From: Aquisalimonas sp.
GTDB lineage: Bacteria; Pseudomonadota; Gammaproteobacteria; Nitrococcales; Aquisalimonadaceae
Direction: 5' to 3'
DNA: 37,973 nucleotides
NCBI RefSeq assembly: GCF_007120195.1
Contig: NZ_SKOG01000279.1
Coordinates: 1 to 37,973 of the forward strand
Shown here: positions 24,701 through 33,300 of the stretch, piece by piece
How the letters are laid out: the number at the start of each line of letters is the position of its first letter
Position numbering within the stretch: the first letter of the stretch is position 1
Notes under the pieces: model-generated
Databases searched by the model: none
What the model was told of the DNA's origin: nothing
The model's input: the letters and a program-made list of their open reading frames with translations, nothing else
Program-made: the position numbers and the translations under genes

Positions 24701-25558
24701 CTATCCGAAGACAATGGTCTTGTTGCCGTAAATGAACACCCGATCCTCCAGGTGACCGCGCAGCCCGCGGGCCAGCACCGATTTCTCGACGTCGCGCCCC
24801 AGCCGGACCATGTCGTCCGTGGTGTTGTGGTGATTTACCCGGATGACGTCCTGCTCGATGATGGGCCCCTGGTCGAGATCCGCCGTGGCGTAGTGGCACG
24901 TGGCACCGATGAGCTTCACACCGCGCTGCGCTGCCTGGTGGTAGGGGCGCGCGCCAACGAACGAGGGCAGAAAACTGTGGTGGATGTTGATGATCCGCCC
25001 GTGATAGCGATCGCACAGCGCCCCGGGCAGGACCTGCATGTAGCGGGCAAGCACCACCGTGTCGACCCGGTACTCCTCGATCACGGATTCCAGGGCAGCA
25101 AAGGCGGCCTCGCGACCATCCGCGGGCACCGGAATACAGAGGAAGGGAATGCCGTGCCATTCCACGAAGCTGCGCATCTCCTCGTGGTTGGAGACCACAC
25201 AGGGGATGTCCATGGCCAGCTCACCGCTGCGCCACCGGTACAGCAGATCCGACAGGCAATGGCTCTGGCGACTGACACACAGCATCACGCGCCGGGCAAA
25301 AGCGGTATCCGTCACCGACCAGGTCATGCCGAAGCGCTCGGCGAGGGTAGTGACGATGGCCTCAAGTCGCTGGATATCGCCGTTCAGGCTGTCTGCACGC
25401 ACTTCGTAGCGCATGAAGAACCAGCCGCTCTCGGGATCGGCGTACTGGTGGGCCTCTGTGATCCAGCCACCCTGACGGGCGATTCCCGCCGTCACCGCGG
25501 CAACAATGCCCACGGCGTCTGGACACGACAGCACCAGCCGGAAGCGACGCTCACTCAT
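24701..25558 (-). CDS. purU: Formyltetrahydrofolate deformylase
   Basis: A 285-residue enzyme that hydrolyses 10-formyl-THF to formate and THF. An N-terminal ACT domain (about 6-85, RLVLSCPDAVGIVAAVTAGI) is followed by a formyltransferase-fold domain. The latter has the catalytic stretch NIHHSFLPSF (191-200), then RPYHQAAQRGVKLIGATCHY and DQGPIIEQDVIRV, supplying the expected Asn, His and Asp. Start 25558 follows AAGGAAAC; an upstream in-frame ATG at 25591 adds an unconserved leader. As first gene of the operon it would dispose of C1 units from N-methylglutamate oxidation as formate, regenerating THF. The step from methylene- to formyl-THF (FolD) must be encoded elsewhere. Confidence 0.93.
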   Translation of the reverse strand: MSERRFRLVLSCPDAVGIVAAVTAGIARQGGWITEAHQYADPESGWFFMRYEVRADSLNGDIQRLEAIVTTLAERFGMTWSVTDTAFARRVMLCVSRQSHCLSDLLYRWRSGELAMDIPCVVSNHEEMRSFVEWHGIPFLCIPVPADGREAAFAALESVIEEYRVDTVVLARYMQVLPGALCDRYHGRIINIHHSFLPSFVGARPYHQAAQRGVKLIGATCHYATADLDQGPIIEQDVIRVNHHNTTDDMVRLGRDVEKSVLARGLRGHLEDRVFIYGNKTIVFG

Positions 25559-25580
25559 GCATGTTTCCTTCAACGAAAAA

Positions 25581-25605
25581 TTGTTTCTCATAGGGAATGC
25601 AACAA
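25581..25605. promoter_or_regulatory. Candidate operator upstream of purU
   Basis: TTGTT (25581-25585) and AACAA (25601-25605) face each other with CAT and ATG in the interior, forming an imperfect 25-bp palindrome 23 bp before the purU start. It is the clearest inverted repeat in the operon leader and could be the site of the XRE-cupin regulator encoded at the operon's end. No strong -35/-10 pair is evident around it. Confidence 0.3.
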
Positions 25606-26190
25606 GTCTGCCAGATCAAGCTCAATCCTGCCAGCGCGCGGACGGGCTGGCGGAAGACGCGTGAAATCAGGGTATTGCAGGAAAGCGCGAGCATTCATAC
25701 CCGGCGGGGAAGGCCGCCGACAGTGGCTCGTCAGAGGACGAAGCCCGACCCGGGTGCCCCATAATAGCGCACCCGGAGGCAACAACCGCCCCATTTCGGC
25801 GCAATCCCGTCACGGCGCTGGCAAGCAACGACAGCAACGCGCGGCAGGCGAGTCCGCGCATGCCTGGAATCAACAGCAGTCACGCCGCGGGTTGCGCCGG
25901 CACGGCGTCAGTCATCCCGGTGCAGCGCCGCACCACGACGGCGCAGATGGTCTTCGATAAACGTGGCGATGAAAAAGTAGGATATGGTCGTACCCGGGCT
26001 GGCAGCGCATTTCTACCACACGAAAACCCGAGCGATCCAGGCTGAACTCCACCACCTCACGATTGCTCTCTCATTAGCGCCGATCAGGATTGTCTTGTCG
26101 GCCGTTCATTATGCCGGCGCAGCCGAGTCACTGGCCGGTAATGAAGCAGTTAATACCATACGGCCATGGTGGTTATTTTGCCGTTTGATG
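25606..26190. other. Intergenic region between phnE and purU
   Basis: About 585 bases without a supported gene. Short open frames on both strands have no ribosome-binding site or recognisable product. A short hairpin ACCATACGGCCATGGT near 26157-26172 follows the phnE stop and could end that transcript weakly. The AT-rich part at 26080-26200 contrasts with its surroundings. The length suggests that the transporter and the N-methylglutamate operon are separate transcripts. Confidence 0.5.
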
Positions 26191-27000
26191 TCAGATCACA
26201 CGTTTCCGAATGGCCGAGGACACCTGCTTCACGGAGATCACCACAACCAGAATGACCAGAATGATGGTTAGTGCGGTATCGTAATTGAACAGCCGCATGG
26301 CCGTGGAAAGCTCAACACCGATCCCGCCGGCCCCCACCAGGCCGAGAATCACCGCTGAGCGAATCGCCTTTTCCACGCCGAACAGGCTGGTCGCGGTGAG
26401 TGACGCCATGGCCTCGGGAATGATGGCGCCGAAGATCACCGACAGCCGGCCGGCGCCCGTGGAGGTCAGCGCTTCCGAAGGGCCGGGGCGAATCTCTTCG
26501 ATGCGCTCGGAGAAGAAGCGGGCGCAGAACCCGATCGTATCCATAATGATGGCGAGAATCCCGGCAAGTGGCCCCAGGCCGACGGCCACGACAAAGATCA
26601 AGGCCCAGACCAGTTCCGGAATCGTGCGCAGGGTGGCGACCACCATGCGAGCGCACCACCGCACCACGTTGTTCGGCGTGGTGTTGGCGGAACACAGCAG
26701 GGCGAAGGGCAGGCTCAGGATGACGCCGAAGGCGACGCCGACGATGGCCATGTTCAGCGTCTGCCACATGGCGTGGGTGATGGGCCCGATACGGCCGAGA
26801 TCGGGCGGGAAGGCCTGGGCAAAAAACTGCCCCATGTTGCCGAAACCGGCAATGAGGCGATCCGGGGTGGCATCCACCGCCAGCACCCCCTGGATGAAGA
26901 AGGCGGCGAAGGCGACCATGACCACCCAGGCGAAGACGGATGGCATGCGCAGTCGCTGCGGCGCCGCCATGGCGGCGCGCTGATCGGCTGTCTCGGGCAT
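26191..27000 (-). CDS. phnE: PhnE-type ABC transporter permease
   Basis: A 269-residue inner-membrane permease with about six hydrophobic segments. The coupling-helix (EAA) region is SEALTSTGAGRLSVIFGAII followed by PEAMASL, and VVATLRTIPELVWALIF is typical of PhnE. It forms the channel of a phosphonate/phosphite-type importer with the ATPase and binding protein upstream. Start 27000 follows AGGGAAA; a longer in-frame reading to 27123 overlaps phnC and is a shadow. It begins 37 bp after phnC. The name reflects the family and does not prove phosphonate transport. Confidence 0.87.
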   Translation of the reverse strand: MPETADQRAAMAAPQRLRMPSVFAWVVMVAFAAFFIQGVLAVDATPDRLIAGFGNMGQFFAQAFPPDLGRIGPITHAMWQTLNMAIVGVAFGVILSLPFALLCSANTTPNNVVRWCARMVVATLRTIPELVWALIFVVAVGLGPLAGILAIIMDTIGFCARFFSERIEEIRPGPSEALTSTGAGRLSVIFGAIIPEAMASLTATSLFGVEKAIRSAVILGLVGAGGIGVELSTAMRLFNYDTALTIILVILVVVISVKQVSSAIRKRVI

Positions 27001-27037
27001 CGGTACGGGTTTCCCTGGGAGAAAGGTTCTGGGGGCG

Positions 27038-27834
27038 TCAGGCGGCGACCGCTTCCGCCGCGTCGGGGTGCTGCTGCGCGTCGACGCGCACATGGCCGGA
27101 GTACAGGGCGTCCAGGCTGGCACGATCCACCCGGTCCGCGCGCTGGTCGATCTCCAAATGGCCCGCCTTCATGCCGAGGATGCGGTCACCAAACTCCACC
27201 GCGATGTCCAGCTGGTGCAGGGTGCACAGCACGGTCAGGCCGCGCTCACGCACCACGTCCCACAGGAGTTCCATGACTTCCCGACCCGACTTCGGATCCA
27301 GGCTGGCGATAGGCTCGTCGGCCAGCACCACGGAGGGCTCCTGCATGAGCATGCGGGCGATGGCAACGCGCTGCTGCTGCCCGCCCGAGAGGTGTTCCGC
27401 CTTCTGGCCGGCCTTGTCCGCAGGCGCACGCGCTCCAGGCACGCCATGGCCCGCTCCCGCTCCTCGGCCGGGGCGAACGGCGCCAGTGTGCGCAACAGGC
27501 CGCCACGGTAACGGCCCATGGCTCCGTAGAGGACGTTCTGCAGCACGCCCAGATTGCTCACCAGATTGAAGCGCTGGAATACCACGCCCACCTCGCGTCG
27601 CGCGGCCCGCAACTGACCCCGGGACGCGCTCGCCAGCTCGGTCCCGCCGAGCTGAATCCGTCCCTCCGTGGGGCGCTCCAGACCGTTGAGACAACGCATC
27701 ATCGTAGACTTGCCGCAGCCGTTGGCGCCGAGAAGGATCGCGCCCTCTCCGGGCTGCAGCTCGAAACTGAGCCCGCGGAGCACGTGAATGTCGCCGAAGC
27801 GCTTGTGCAGGTTCTCGACCTTGATCGGGTTCAT
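27038..27834 (-). pseudogene. phnC: PhnC-type ABC ATPase, broken by a one-base deletion
   Basis: The frame from 27834 (ribosome-binding site GAGGAAAT) reads MNPIKVENLHKRFGD, Walker A GANGCGKSTM, the Q-loop VFQRFNLV, and goes to ACLERVRL. It then shifts at about 27419-27423 to ADKAGQKAEHLSGGQQQRVA, Walker B VVLADEP and the H-loop LHQ, to the stop at 27038. CTGCGGAC in place of an expected CTGGCGGAC (one G missing) explains the break and would give an exact 265-residue PhnC. All catalytic motifs are intact on either side, so this is either a very recent mutation or a sequencing error. It is the second gene of phnDCE. Confidence 0.85.
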
Positions 27835-27901
27835 GCTCTGATTTCCTCCATGCCAAACGGGGCCCGCCACGCGGGCGGACCCCGGACTATCGACACTTTG
27901 C

Positions 27902-28819
27902 TCAGTCCAGCGGGTTGCCGACGATGGCGTAGGCCTCACGGACCTGGTCGTACTCCTCATCGGTTGTATCGAAAACGAATTTCGCCTCCAGGTACTTGGA
28001 GCGCTCCTCGGCTTCGTCGCCGGCGCCCTCCAGCTCCGCGGGGGCGACAAAGGCCTCGAAGAGTTCCTCCTGGTTCGCCTCGACGACGTCACGCAGGGCG
28101 CTGATGCACTCTGAGCCCAGGCCGGCGCGGGCAATGAACGGATCGCGCGGCATGGTGCCGCTGTCGGCGACAATGCGGTAGTCGAAATCAGGGTCCATGC
28201 GCTGGATGATCTCCTCGTCCCGGTAACCGCCACCCAAGGCGTCCACGTCACCAGAGAGCAGGACCTGCACGCGGTTGTCCGCCGCCATGACGATATCCAG
28301 GTCGCGGTCGATATCGAGGCCGGCCTCGGTCAGCATCCACGCTGGCGTGATGTGCCCGGTGGTGGAGCCCACATCCTTCAGCGCGACGGTGCCGCCTTTC
28401 AGGTCCGCCAGTTCCTCGACTTCACTGTCGGCAGGCACGAAAAAGCGGGTCCCGTACTCGGCCCGCTCCAGCCCCCAGGCGATTTCCACGTCCTGGCGCG
28501 ATGCGATAATGGCGTACTCCGAGGGGCCGGCCAGGACCAGGTCCACCTGGTCGAATTGGAGCACATTGGCGGCAGCGGTGCGGTCACTGACGGCGAAGAA
28601 TTCGAATTCGATGCCGGCGGCATCGGCCATCGCCTCGGCGAAAGGCTCGAACGCGCGGGTCAGCTCCTCCATGCCTTCAATGCCGGTGTCGGCAACGCGA
28701 ATGGTGTCCGGGCAGTGCTCGGCAACGTCGTGAGCGGCGGCATTGTCGGCCCAGCCCAGGGAGGGCATCGCCATCAGTGCTGCGGTTGCGAGCGCGGAGA
28801 GCGGAAGCGAGCGTTTCAT
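27902..28819 (-). CDS. phnD: PhnD-type periplasmic substrate-binding protein
   Basis: A 305-residue periplasmic protein with a signal peptide (MKRSLPLSALATAALMAMPS, cleavage near GWADNA). It then has the phosphonate-binding-protein fold: IRVADTGIEGMEELTRAFEP, VDLVLAGPSEYAII, LADLKGGTVALKDVGSTTGH and VDALGGGYRDEEI. In PhnD the phosphonate group is held by a Ser-Thr-Thr cluster, and STTGH is present here (VGSTTGH). Asp and Glu are abundant, as in salt-adapted periplasmic proteins. AGGTTCCG-type sequence precedes the ATG. It leads the phnDCE operon just upstream of the methylamine genes; the real ligand is not shown. Confidence 0.88.
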   Translation of the reverse strand: MKRSLPLSALATAALMAMPSLGWADNAAAHDVAEHCPDTIRVADTGIEGMEELTRAFEPFAEAMADAAGIEFEFFAVSDRTAAANVLQFDQVDLVLAGPSEYAIIASRQDVEIAWGLERAEYGTRFFVPADSEVEELADLKGGTVALKDVGSTTGHITPAWMLTEAGLDIDRDLDIVMAADNRVQVLLSGDVDALGGGYRDEEIIQRMDPDFDYRIVADSGTMPRDPFIARAGLGSECISALRDVVEANQEELFEAFVAPAELEGAGDEAEERSKYLEAKFVFDTTDEEYDQVREAYAIVGNPLD

Positions 28820-29013
28820 CGGAACCTCCGATTGCGGGTTTAAATGTCCGCTCAGCGTGCCGTTGCCGCGTTACTTGATTGTTGCGTCGACGTGACTCTT
28901 TGATGACAAAACCCACTTGGGGACGCACTGACACTCCCGGATTGGGAGGTCTGGATGGCGATGCACTATCAGCTTGCCCGGGTTCAGGCAGGAACAGGTC
29001 CGCCGAGGCAAAG

Positions 29014-29141
29014 TTCCAGCGCACGCCTGAGCGCGAGGGGTGGTATCGCTCGCACGGGCATCTGTGGGTCGCCGCGGGGCTTGGGATTCCGACGGCCGAG
29101 TGTCACTGGGGGTGGTTCGATCGCGAGCGCCGCCGCCAGGC
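29014..29141 (+). repeat. Degenerate gene fragment, right copy of a direct repeat
   Basis: Matches 14529-14660 in the same orientation. In this copy a frame is open and reads REGWYRSHGHLWVAAGLG then IPTAECHWGWFDRERRRQ, continuing a little further as AENAWEERARA. The GIPxxxCHxGxFD pattern resembles the end of small zinc-finger proteins of the DUF3268 type. No start or zinc-finger part is seen, so it is a fragment. With the left copy it brackets 14.6-29.0 kb. Confidence 0.65.
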
Positions 29142-29183
29142 GGAGAATGCTTGGGAGGAACGGGCCCGCGCTGGACTGGTAAG

Positions 29184-29438
29184 TCAGTCCGCGAACGCGC
29201 CCTGGAGCTCCGCGCGCAGCGCATCGCGCTCCTGCGCCGGGGTGAGCCCCTGCTCATCGATGAAGCGCTCCCAGGCGGCTATGGAGTCGCGCACGTGCCG
29301 CGGGTCGTGGTCTTCGACGGGCTGCAGGACGAACTCCCGGCCATCCCCGTCCCCGTCCACGGGGGGCCCTGGCGGGCAACCACGGGTCGGTGACGGGGTG
29401 GCGGCTTGTTCGGCGCGGAGTTTAGCGAGCGTCCTCAC
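29184..29438 (-). CDS. Possible small protein overlapping the upstream gene
   Basis: A frame of 84 codons from a GTG at 29438 (or 29447), placed after a GGAGG that lies inside the end of the preceding periplasmic-protein gene. The two genes would overlap by about 17-26 bases. The C-terminus reads like a genuine folded protein (HDPRHVRDSIAAWERF; DEQGLTPAQERDALRAEL), while the middle is Pro/Gly-rich. I do not recognise a family. The non-ATG start and lack of homologue knowledge keep confidence low. It could also be the tail of a frameshifted longer protein. Confidence 0.4.
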   Translation of the reverse strand: MRTLAKLRAEQAATPSPTRGCPPGPPVDGDGDGREFVLQPVEDHDPRHVRDSIAAWERFIDEQGLTPAQERDALRAELQGAFAD

Positions 29439-29847
29439 TCGACTCACCCTCCAGGACCTGTTGTGCCTCGCTCTGCGTCTGTTCGGCACCTGGATCTTGC
29501 TCAACGAGCTGGCGTTGCAGTGCACGTTCGTTCTCACGCTCGATAGCGCGCCGCATGTCATGGGGAATAACCGTCCCGAGCCCCTCGAACCGCGTGTAAT
29601 CGCCGCTAGCTTCCGCGCTGTACCAGCTCGCCAGCTCAGTTTCATCGCGCTGATCGTCCCACTCGACGAGCCAAGGTTCGGTCTGGCTGCTGGCCCGCTG
29701 GACCCCGCTCGACATGACGCTGGAAGGCTCGACATGGGATGCTGCGACGTCGCAGTCCAGCACACGAGCATCAGTGGAATGGGCCGCCAGCGGCCCCGCG
29801 AATAGTCCGGTGACTGCAATGGCTGCGGCCATGTAATGAGTCTTCAT
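29422..29847 (-). CDS. Small exported protein of unknown function
   Basis: A 141-residue protein with a good signal peptide (MKTHYMAAAIAVTGLFAGPL, cleavage after AHS or nearby). The mature part is strongly acidic, rich in Glu, Gln and Ser, with no catalytic motif. Its end (QRQLVEQDPGAEQTQSEAQQ) looks helical or disordered. Ribosome-binding site AGAGGT precedes the ATG. Likely periplasmic. No family recognised. Confidence 0.65.
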   Translation of the reverse strand: MKTHYMAAAIAVTGLFAGPLAAHSTDARVLDCDVAASHVEPSSVMSSGVQRASSQTEPWLVEWDDQRDETELASWYSAEASGDYTRFEGLGTVIPHDMRRAIERENERALQRQLVEQDPGAEQTQSEAQQVLEGESSEDAR

Positions 29848-30366
29848 GGTGATGACCTCTTAGCGTGTCCGTGTCTATTTCGTCCGTGGCAGGTCGCGTT
29901 GCCCCCGTGCCCTTCACGGTTAACGCTAAGCTTCGTGGACTCACGGATCGCTCACGGATGGCGAATGATTGACTCGCTGCATTGCACGCGTTGACTGGAC
30001 AGGACGGCCCTGCACGGGCGAAATCGCTCATTTCGAGTCCTACCTCGCCAACCGCACAGAAGCGATCGAGTTACTGATTCGGACCAGTGGCCGGTTTGCG
30101 ATTCGGGCGCCATCAGCCGGTGGTGGTCGGCGGCGATGTTCCCGCTTGGGAGCATGAGATTGTTTAATGAGGGGTCGTGCCGGCTTCTGGCTTTCGGCGC
30201 CGAGCAGTTAAGTGAAGGCGTTCCGATTTGCCTCGAAAGGTCCGGTAAGGTGCGGGTGCAGGCAATGCAGGCGCCACGGCCCGGTTATTGGACCATTGCG
30301 GACGCAGGCTTTGAGGTGACGCGCCCTTTCTTGCCCACCACCCGGGAAACAGTGGCTTAGCAGGGA
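29848..30366. other. Intergenic region without a supported gene
   Basis: About 520 bases between the exported protein gene and the end of the large regulator, both on the minus strand. Only short frames without ribosome-binding sites are present. It must include the promoter of the exported-protein gene, but no clear hexamers or palindrome are visible. Confidence 0.5.
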
Positions 30367-33300
30367 TCAGGTCGCGCCAGGGTCGGTGCTTTGGCTCACG
30401 CGCAGCGCCTGCGCGATGGCTTCGGTTTTGGGGCTCGGCGCAATCCCGAGGATCAGATGCAACGTCTGGCGGCAGCGCTGGTAGACCGCGAGCGCCTCGG
30501 CCGGGCGGCCAAGGGCGCGGTAGCAAAGCATCAGGCGCTGATAGAATTCTTCCACGCGATTGTCTATCTCAAGGCCGCGTTGGTAGCCGTCCGCGGCTTG
30601 CTCCCAACGGCCGGCACGCTCCCAGGAAAGCCAGACCATGCGCAGCTGGCGCAGCAACCGCGTGCGCAGCCGTTCACGCAGGGTGATCGCCCAGGGCAAG
30701 TCGCTGTCCTGCGCCAGGAAAGCGCCCTGATAGAGTGCGGCCGCCTGCTCGGCGAGGTGTGTCGTGGAGGTCTCATTGCCGGTCCCGGCCCGCGAGATCG
30801 CCTCTAGCTTCTGCAACGCCTGTTCCAGTGTCCACACATCCACCCATACGTAGTGACCGTTAAGGCTGAGCGTCCTGCCTTGGGAGAGGACCGCTTTGGG
30901 ACTCCCGAGTAGTTTGCGCAAACGCGAGAGTGTCATCTCGAGCGCATGCTGGGCGTGGTCGCCTTCGGCGTCGGGCCAGAGGTGTTCGATCAGTTTGGTG
31001 TCGCTCACATCGCGGCTGCCCAGCGCGACCATGGCCTTGAGCAACTCCAGCGGTTTGCGTGGTGTCTTGCCGTTGCACCGCCATGGCTTGTCGCGCTTGT
31101 ACACGATGAAGCGTCCCAGCGTGTAGATCTTTATCTCGCGCGGCCAGTGCTCCATGCCGAGGTCGGCTTCATCGGGCGCCAGGCCGCGCCTGCGGATCAA
31201 ATCCTGCACGTACGCGGTCTCTATCCCGTGCTGGAGCGCCGTCGCGCACAGTTGCGCGAGCGCCTCGTGGCCAAGCCACATGTGATTGACAAAACCGTAT
31301 TCCCGCCCGAGTGCCAGCGCACCCTTCAACGCGACGACGATGGCGGCCTCATCGCCCTTAAGCCGCTCCAAACGCGCCTTGGCGAAGGCGCACAGGAACT
31401 CGGCATAGCTGCTTTTCATACGTCGACTGATGGCTGCGGCTTGCTCGAGCGTTACCGAGGCGGCCGCAAAATCGCCCGATTCCATCAGTGCACGGGCGGT
31501 GCTGATCCGAACCATGGCCTGGGCGAACGCCATGCCTGTCTTGTCCGCCAGCATCATGGCGATGCGGCCATGCTCCAAGGCGATCGGCACGTCGCCGCGC
31601 CGCAACGCCTCGGTTGAGGTCGTGTCATGATAAAGGGTGGCATTCATGGCTTGGCTCGGCCGGAACGAGGTCGCCATTCCGCGCAAATAGCCCGCAGCCC
31701 GCACCATATCGTTTCTCGTCAGGGAGCCCCACACGCCTTGTGCATTCAGCATGAAGTCCCACACGTGGATGGCGTTGTCCTCGGCTACCGCCAGCCCGTT
31801 CTCCACGGCTTGCACGCTGGCCTTCGCCGAGCCAGTCACCCAAAGGTAATTGGCCTCGACCGCGTACCAGACGATCTGCGTCAGCGGCGCCACGCTGCAC
31901 GACCCGACCTCGGGCCGCACGGCCTTGGAGACGACCGCCCCCTTCGCCAGGTCACCCGACCACCAGGAGTAGTAGAACAGCAACGTTTGGCCCACCATGA
32001 CCCTCACGGACGGGTCTTCGCTCTGGAGCATGATCGTACGCAGGCGTTCTTCCCACAGGCTGATCTGCGGGTGCCATGGTTGGCGGTACATCAGTGCGTT
32101 GAACATGCTGAAGGTCACACGCGTGGCGATCTCGGGCGAGGGGAATTCCGGATGTCGCGCCAGCAATGATTCGAGTGTGTCGATCCATTGATCCAGTGGA
32201 GTGAAGTTATCCCAGGCGTAAATGAACGTATCGACAACGCCCGACCAGGCTAGGAACGCTCCCGCCACGTCGTCTTGCGAGTGAAACTGAGCAAATGCGC
32301 GCGCGAGAGACTCGCGTGCCGCCACAGGATCAAATGGTGACCGCGCTATGCCGCGCCAATAGAGCAGCCAGGGCTCTGTGTGCACCCTCGCAGCAGGCAG
32401 TCTTGCGATTGCAGCGTTCAGCGTCGTGAGCCGGCCAGCGGTGACGAGTTGGCTCGCCCGCGAAATCAGCAAGCGAGTGGCCGCGTCCGTGTCGCCGGAG
32501 TCCATGTACAGCGCCAGCGCATGTTCGGGCTGATTGGCCTGCTCCAGCACGGCAGCCGCCCGGTGCCGATAGCGGGCGAGTTCCCCGGGCCCCCAGGTTG
32601 CGTGCGCCTGGTGCAGCAGAAACTCGCGAAATAGCGGATGGTATTGGTAGATGGCCGCGCCCTCGGCGCGCTTTTCTGTAAAGTAATGTTGGCGTACAAA
32701 ATCGGCGAGTATTGCACCCGCCTCGGGCTCACCGGCGAGACGTTCCGCCATGGCAACTGTGAAGCTCTGGAATAACGCTGTGCGCATTAGAAACGCTTTG
32801 ATCGCCGGATTGCGGCGGGTAAACACTTCGGCGGCGAAGTAATCGAACAGTGTCTGTGGACTCGTCTCATCAAAGCTCACCCCCTCGGTGGTTGTCTCCC
32901 CACACTCCAGCAGAAGTATCAGTCCCGCCACCCAGCCGTCCGTCTTCTGGTGGAGTTGCTTGATGGGTGTCGACGTGGCGTGAGCGCGTAGGGAGGCGAT
33001 ACCCTCAGCCTCCTCCTCGGTGAGGCGCAGCATGTCCCATTCGAGGCGCGCCAGCGTGCGGCTGGCACTCAGGCGTGCGTACGCGGGCGGTGGTGGGGTG
33101 CGGCTGATCAGCAGCACCCGCCGCCGGGGCGTCAGCCGTTCGATCCCCGCGCACAGGGTAATATGCAGCGGGTCGTCGGGGTCGAGCTCGTGGAGGCCAT
33201 CGAAGACGAGCGTAGTCGATGCCGGCAGGCGGCGGTCCAGTTCTTCGAAGTAACGTTGGGCGAATGTGCCCACCCCCGCCAGATGCTCCATCGTGAGCTG

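Noticed and set aside
26191-28819. Firm annotation of phnDCE as a phosphonate importer
   Set aside because: Family similarity is clear, but no C-P lyase, phosphonatase or phosphite dehydrogenase gene is present, so the substrate is left open.
1-28885. GTTACTTGATGTTGC at the left edge nearly equals GTTACTTGATTGTTGC at 28870-28885
   Set aside because: Only about 15 bases with one gap, no extension on either side. It is too short to call a repeat or attachment-site pair without whole-genome comparison.
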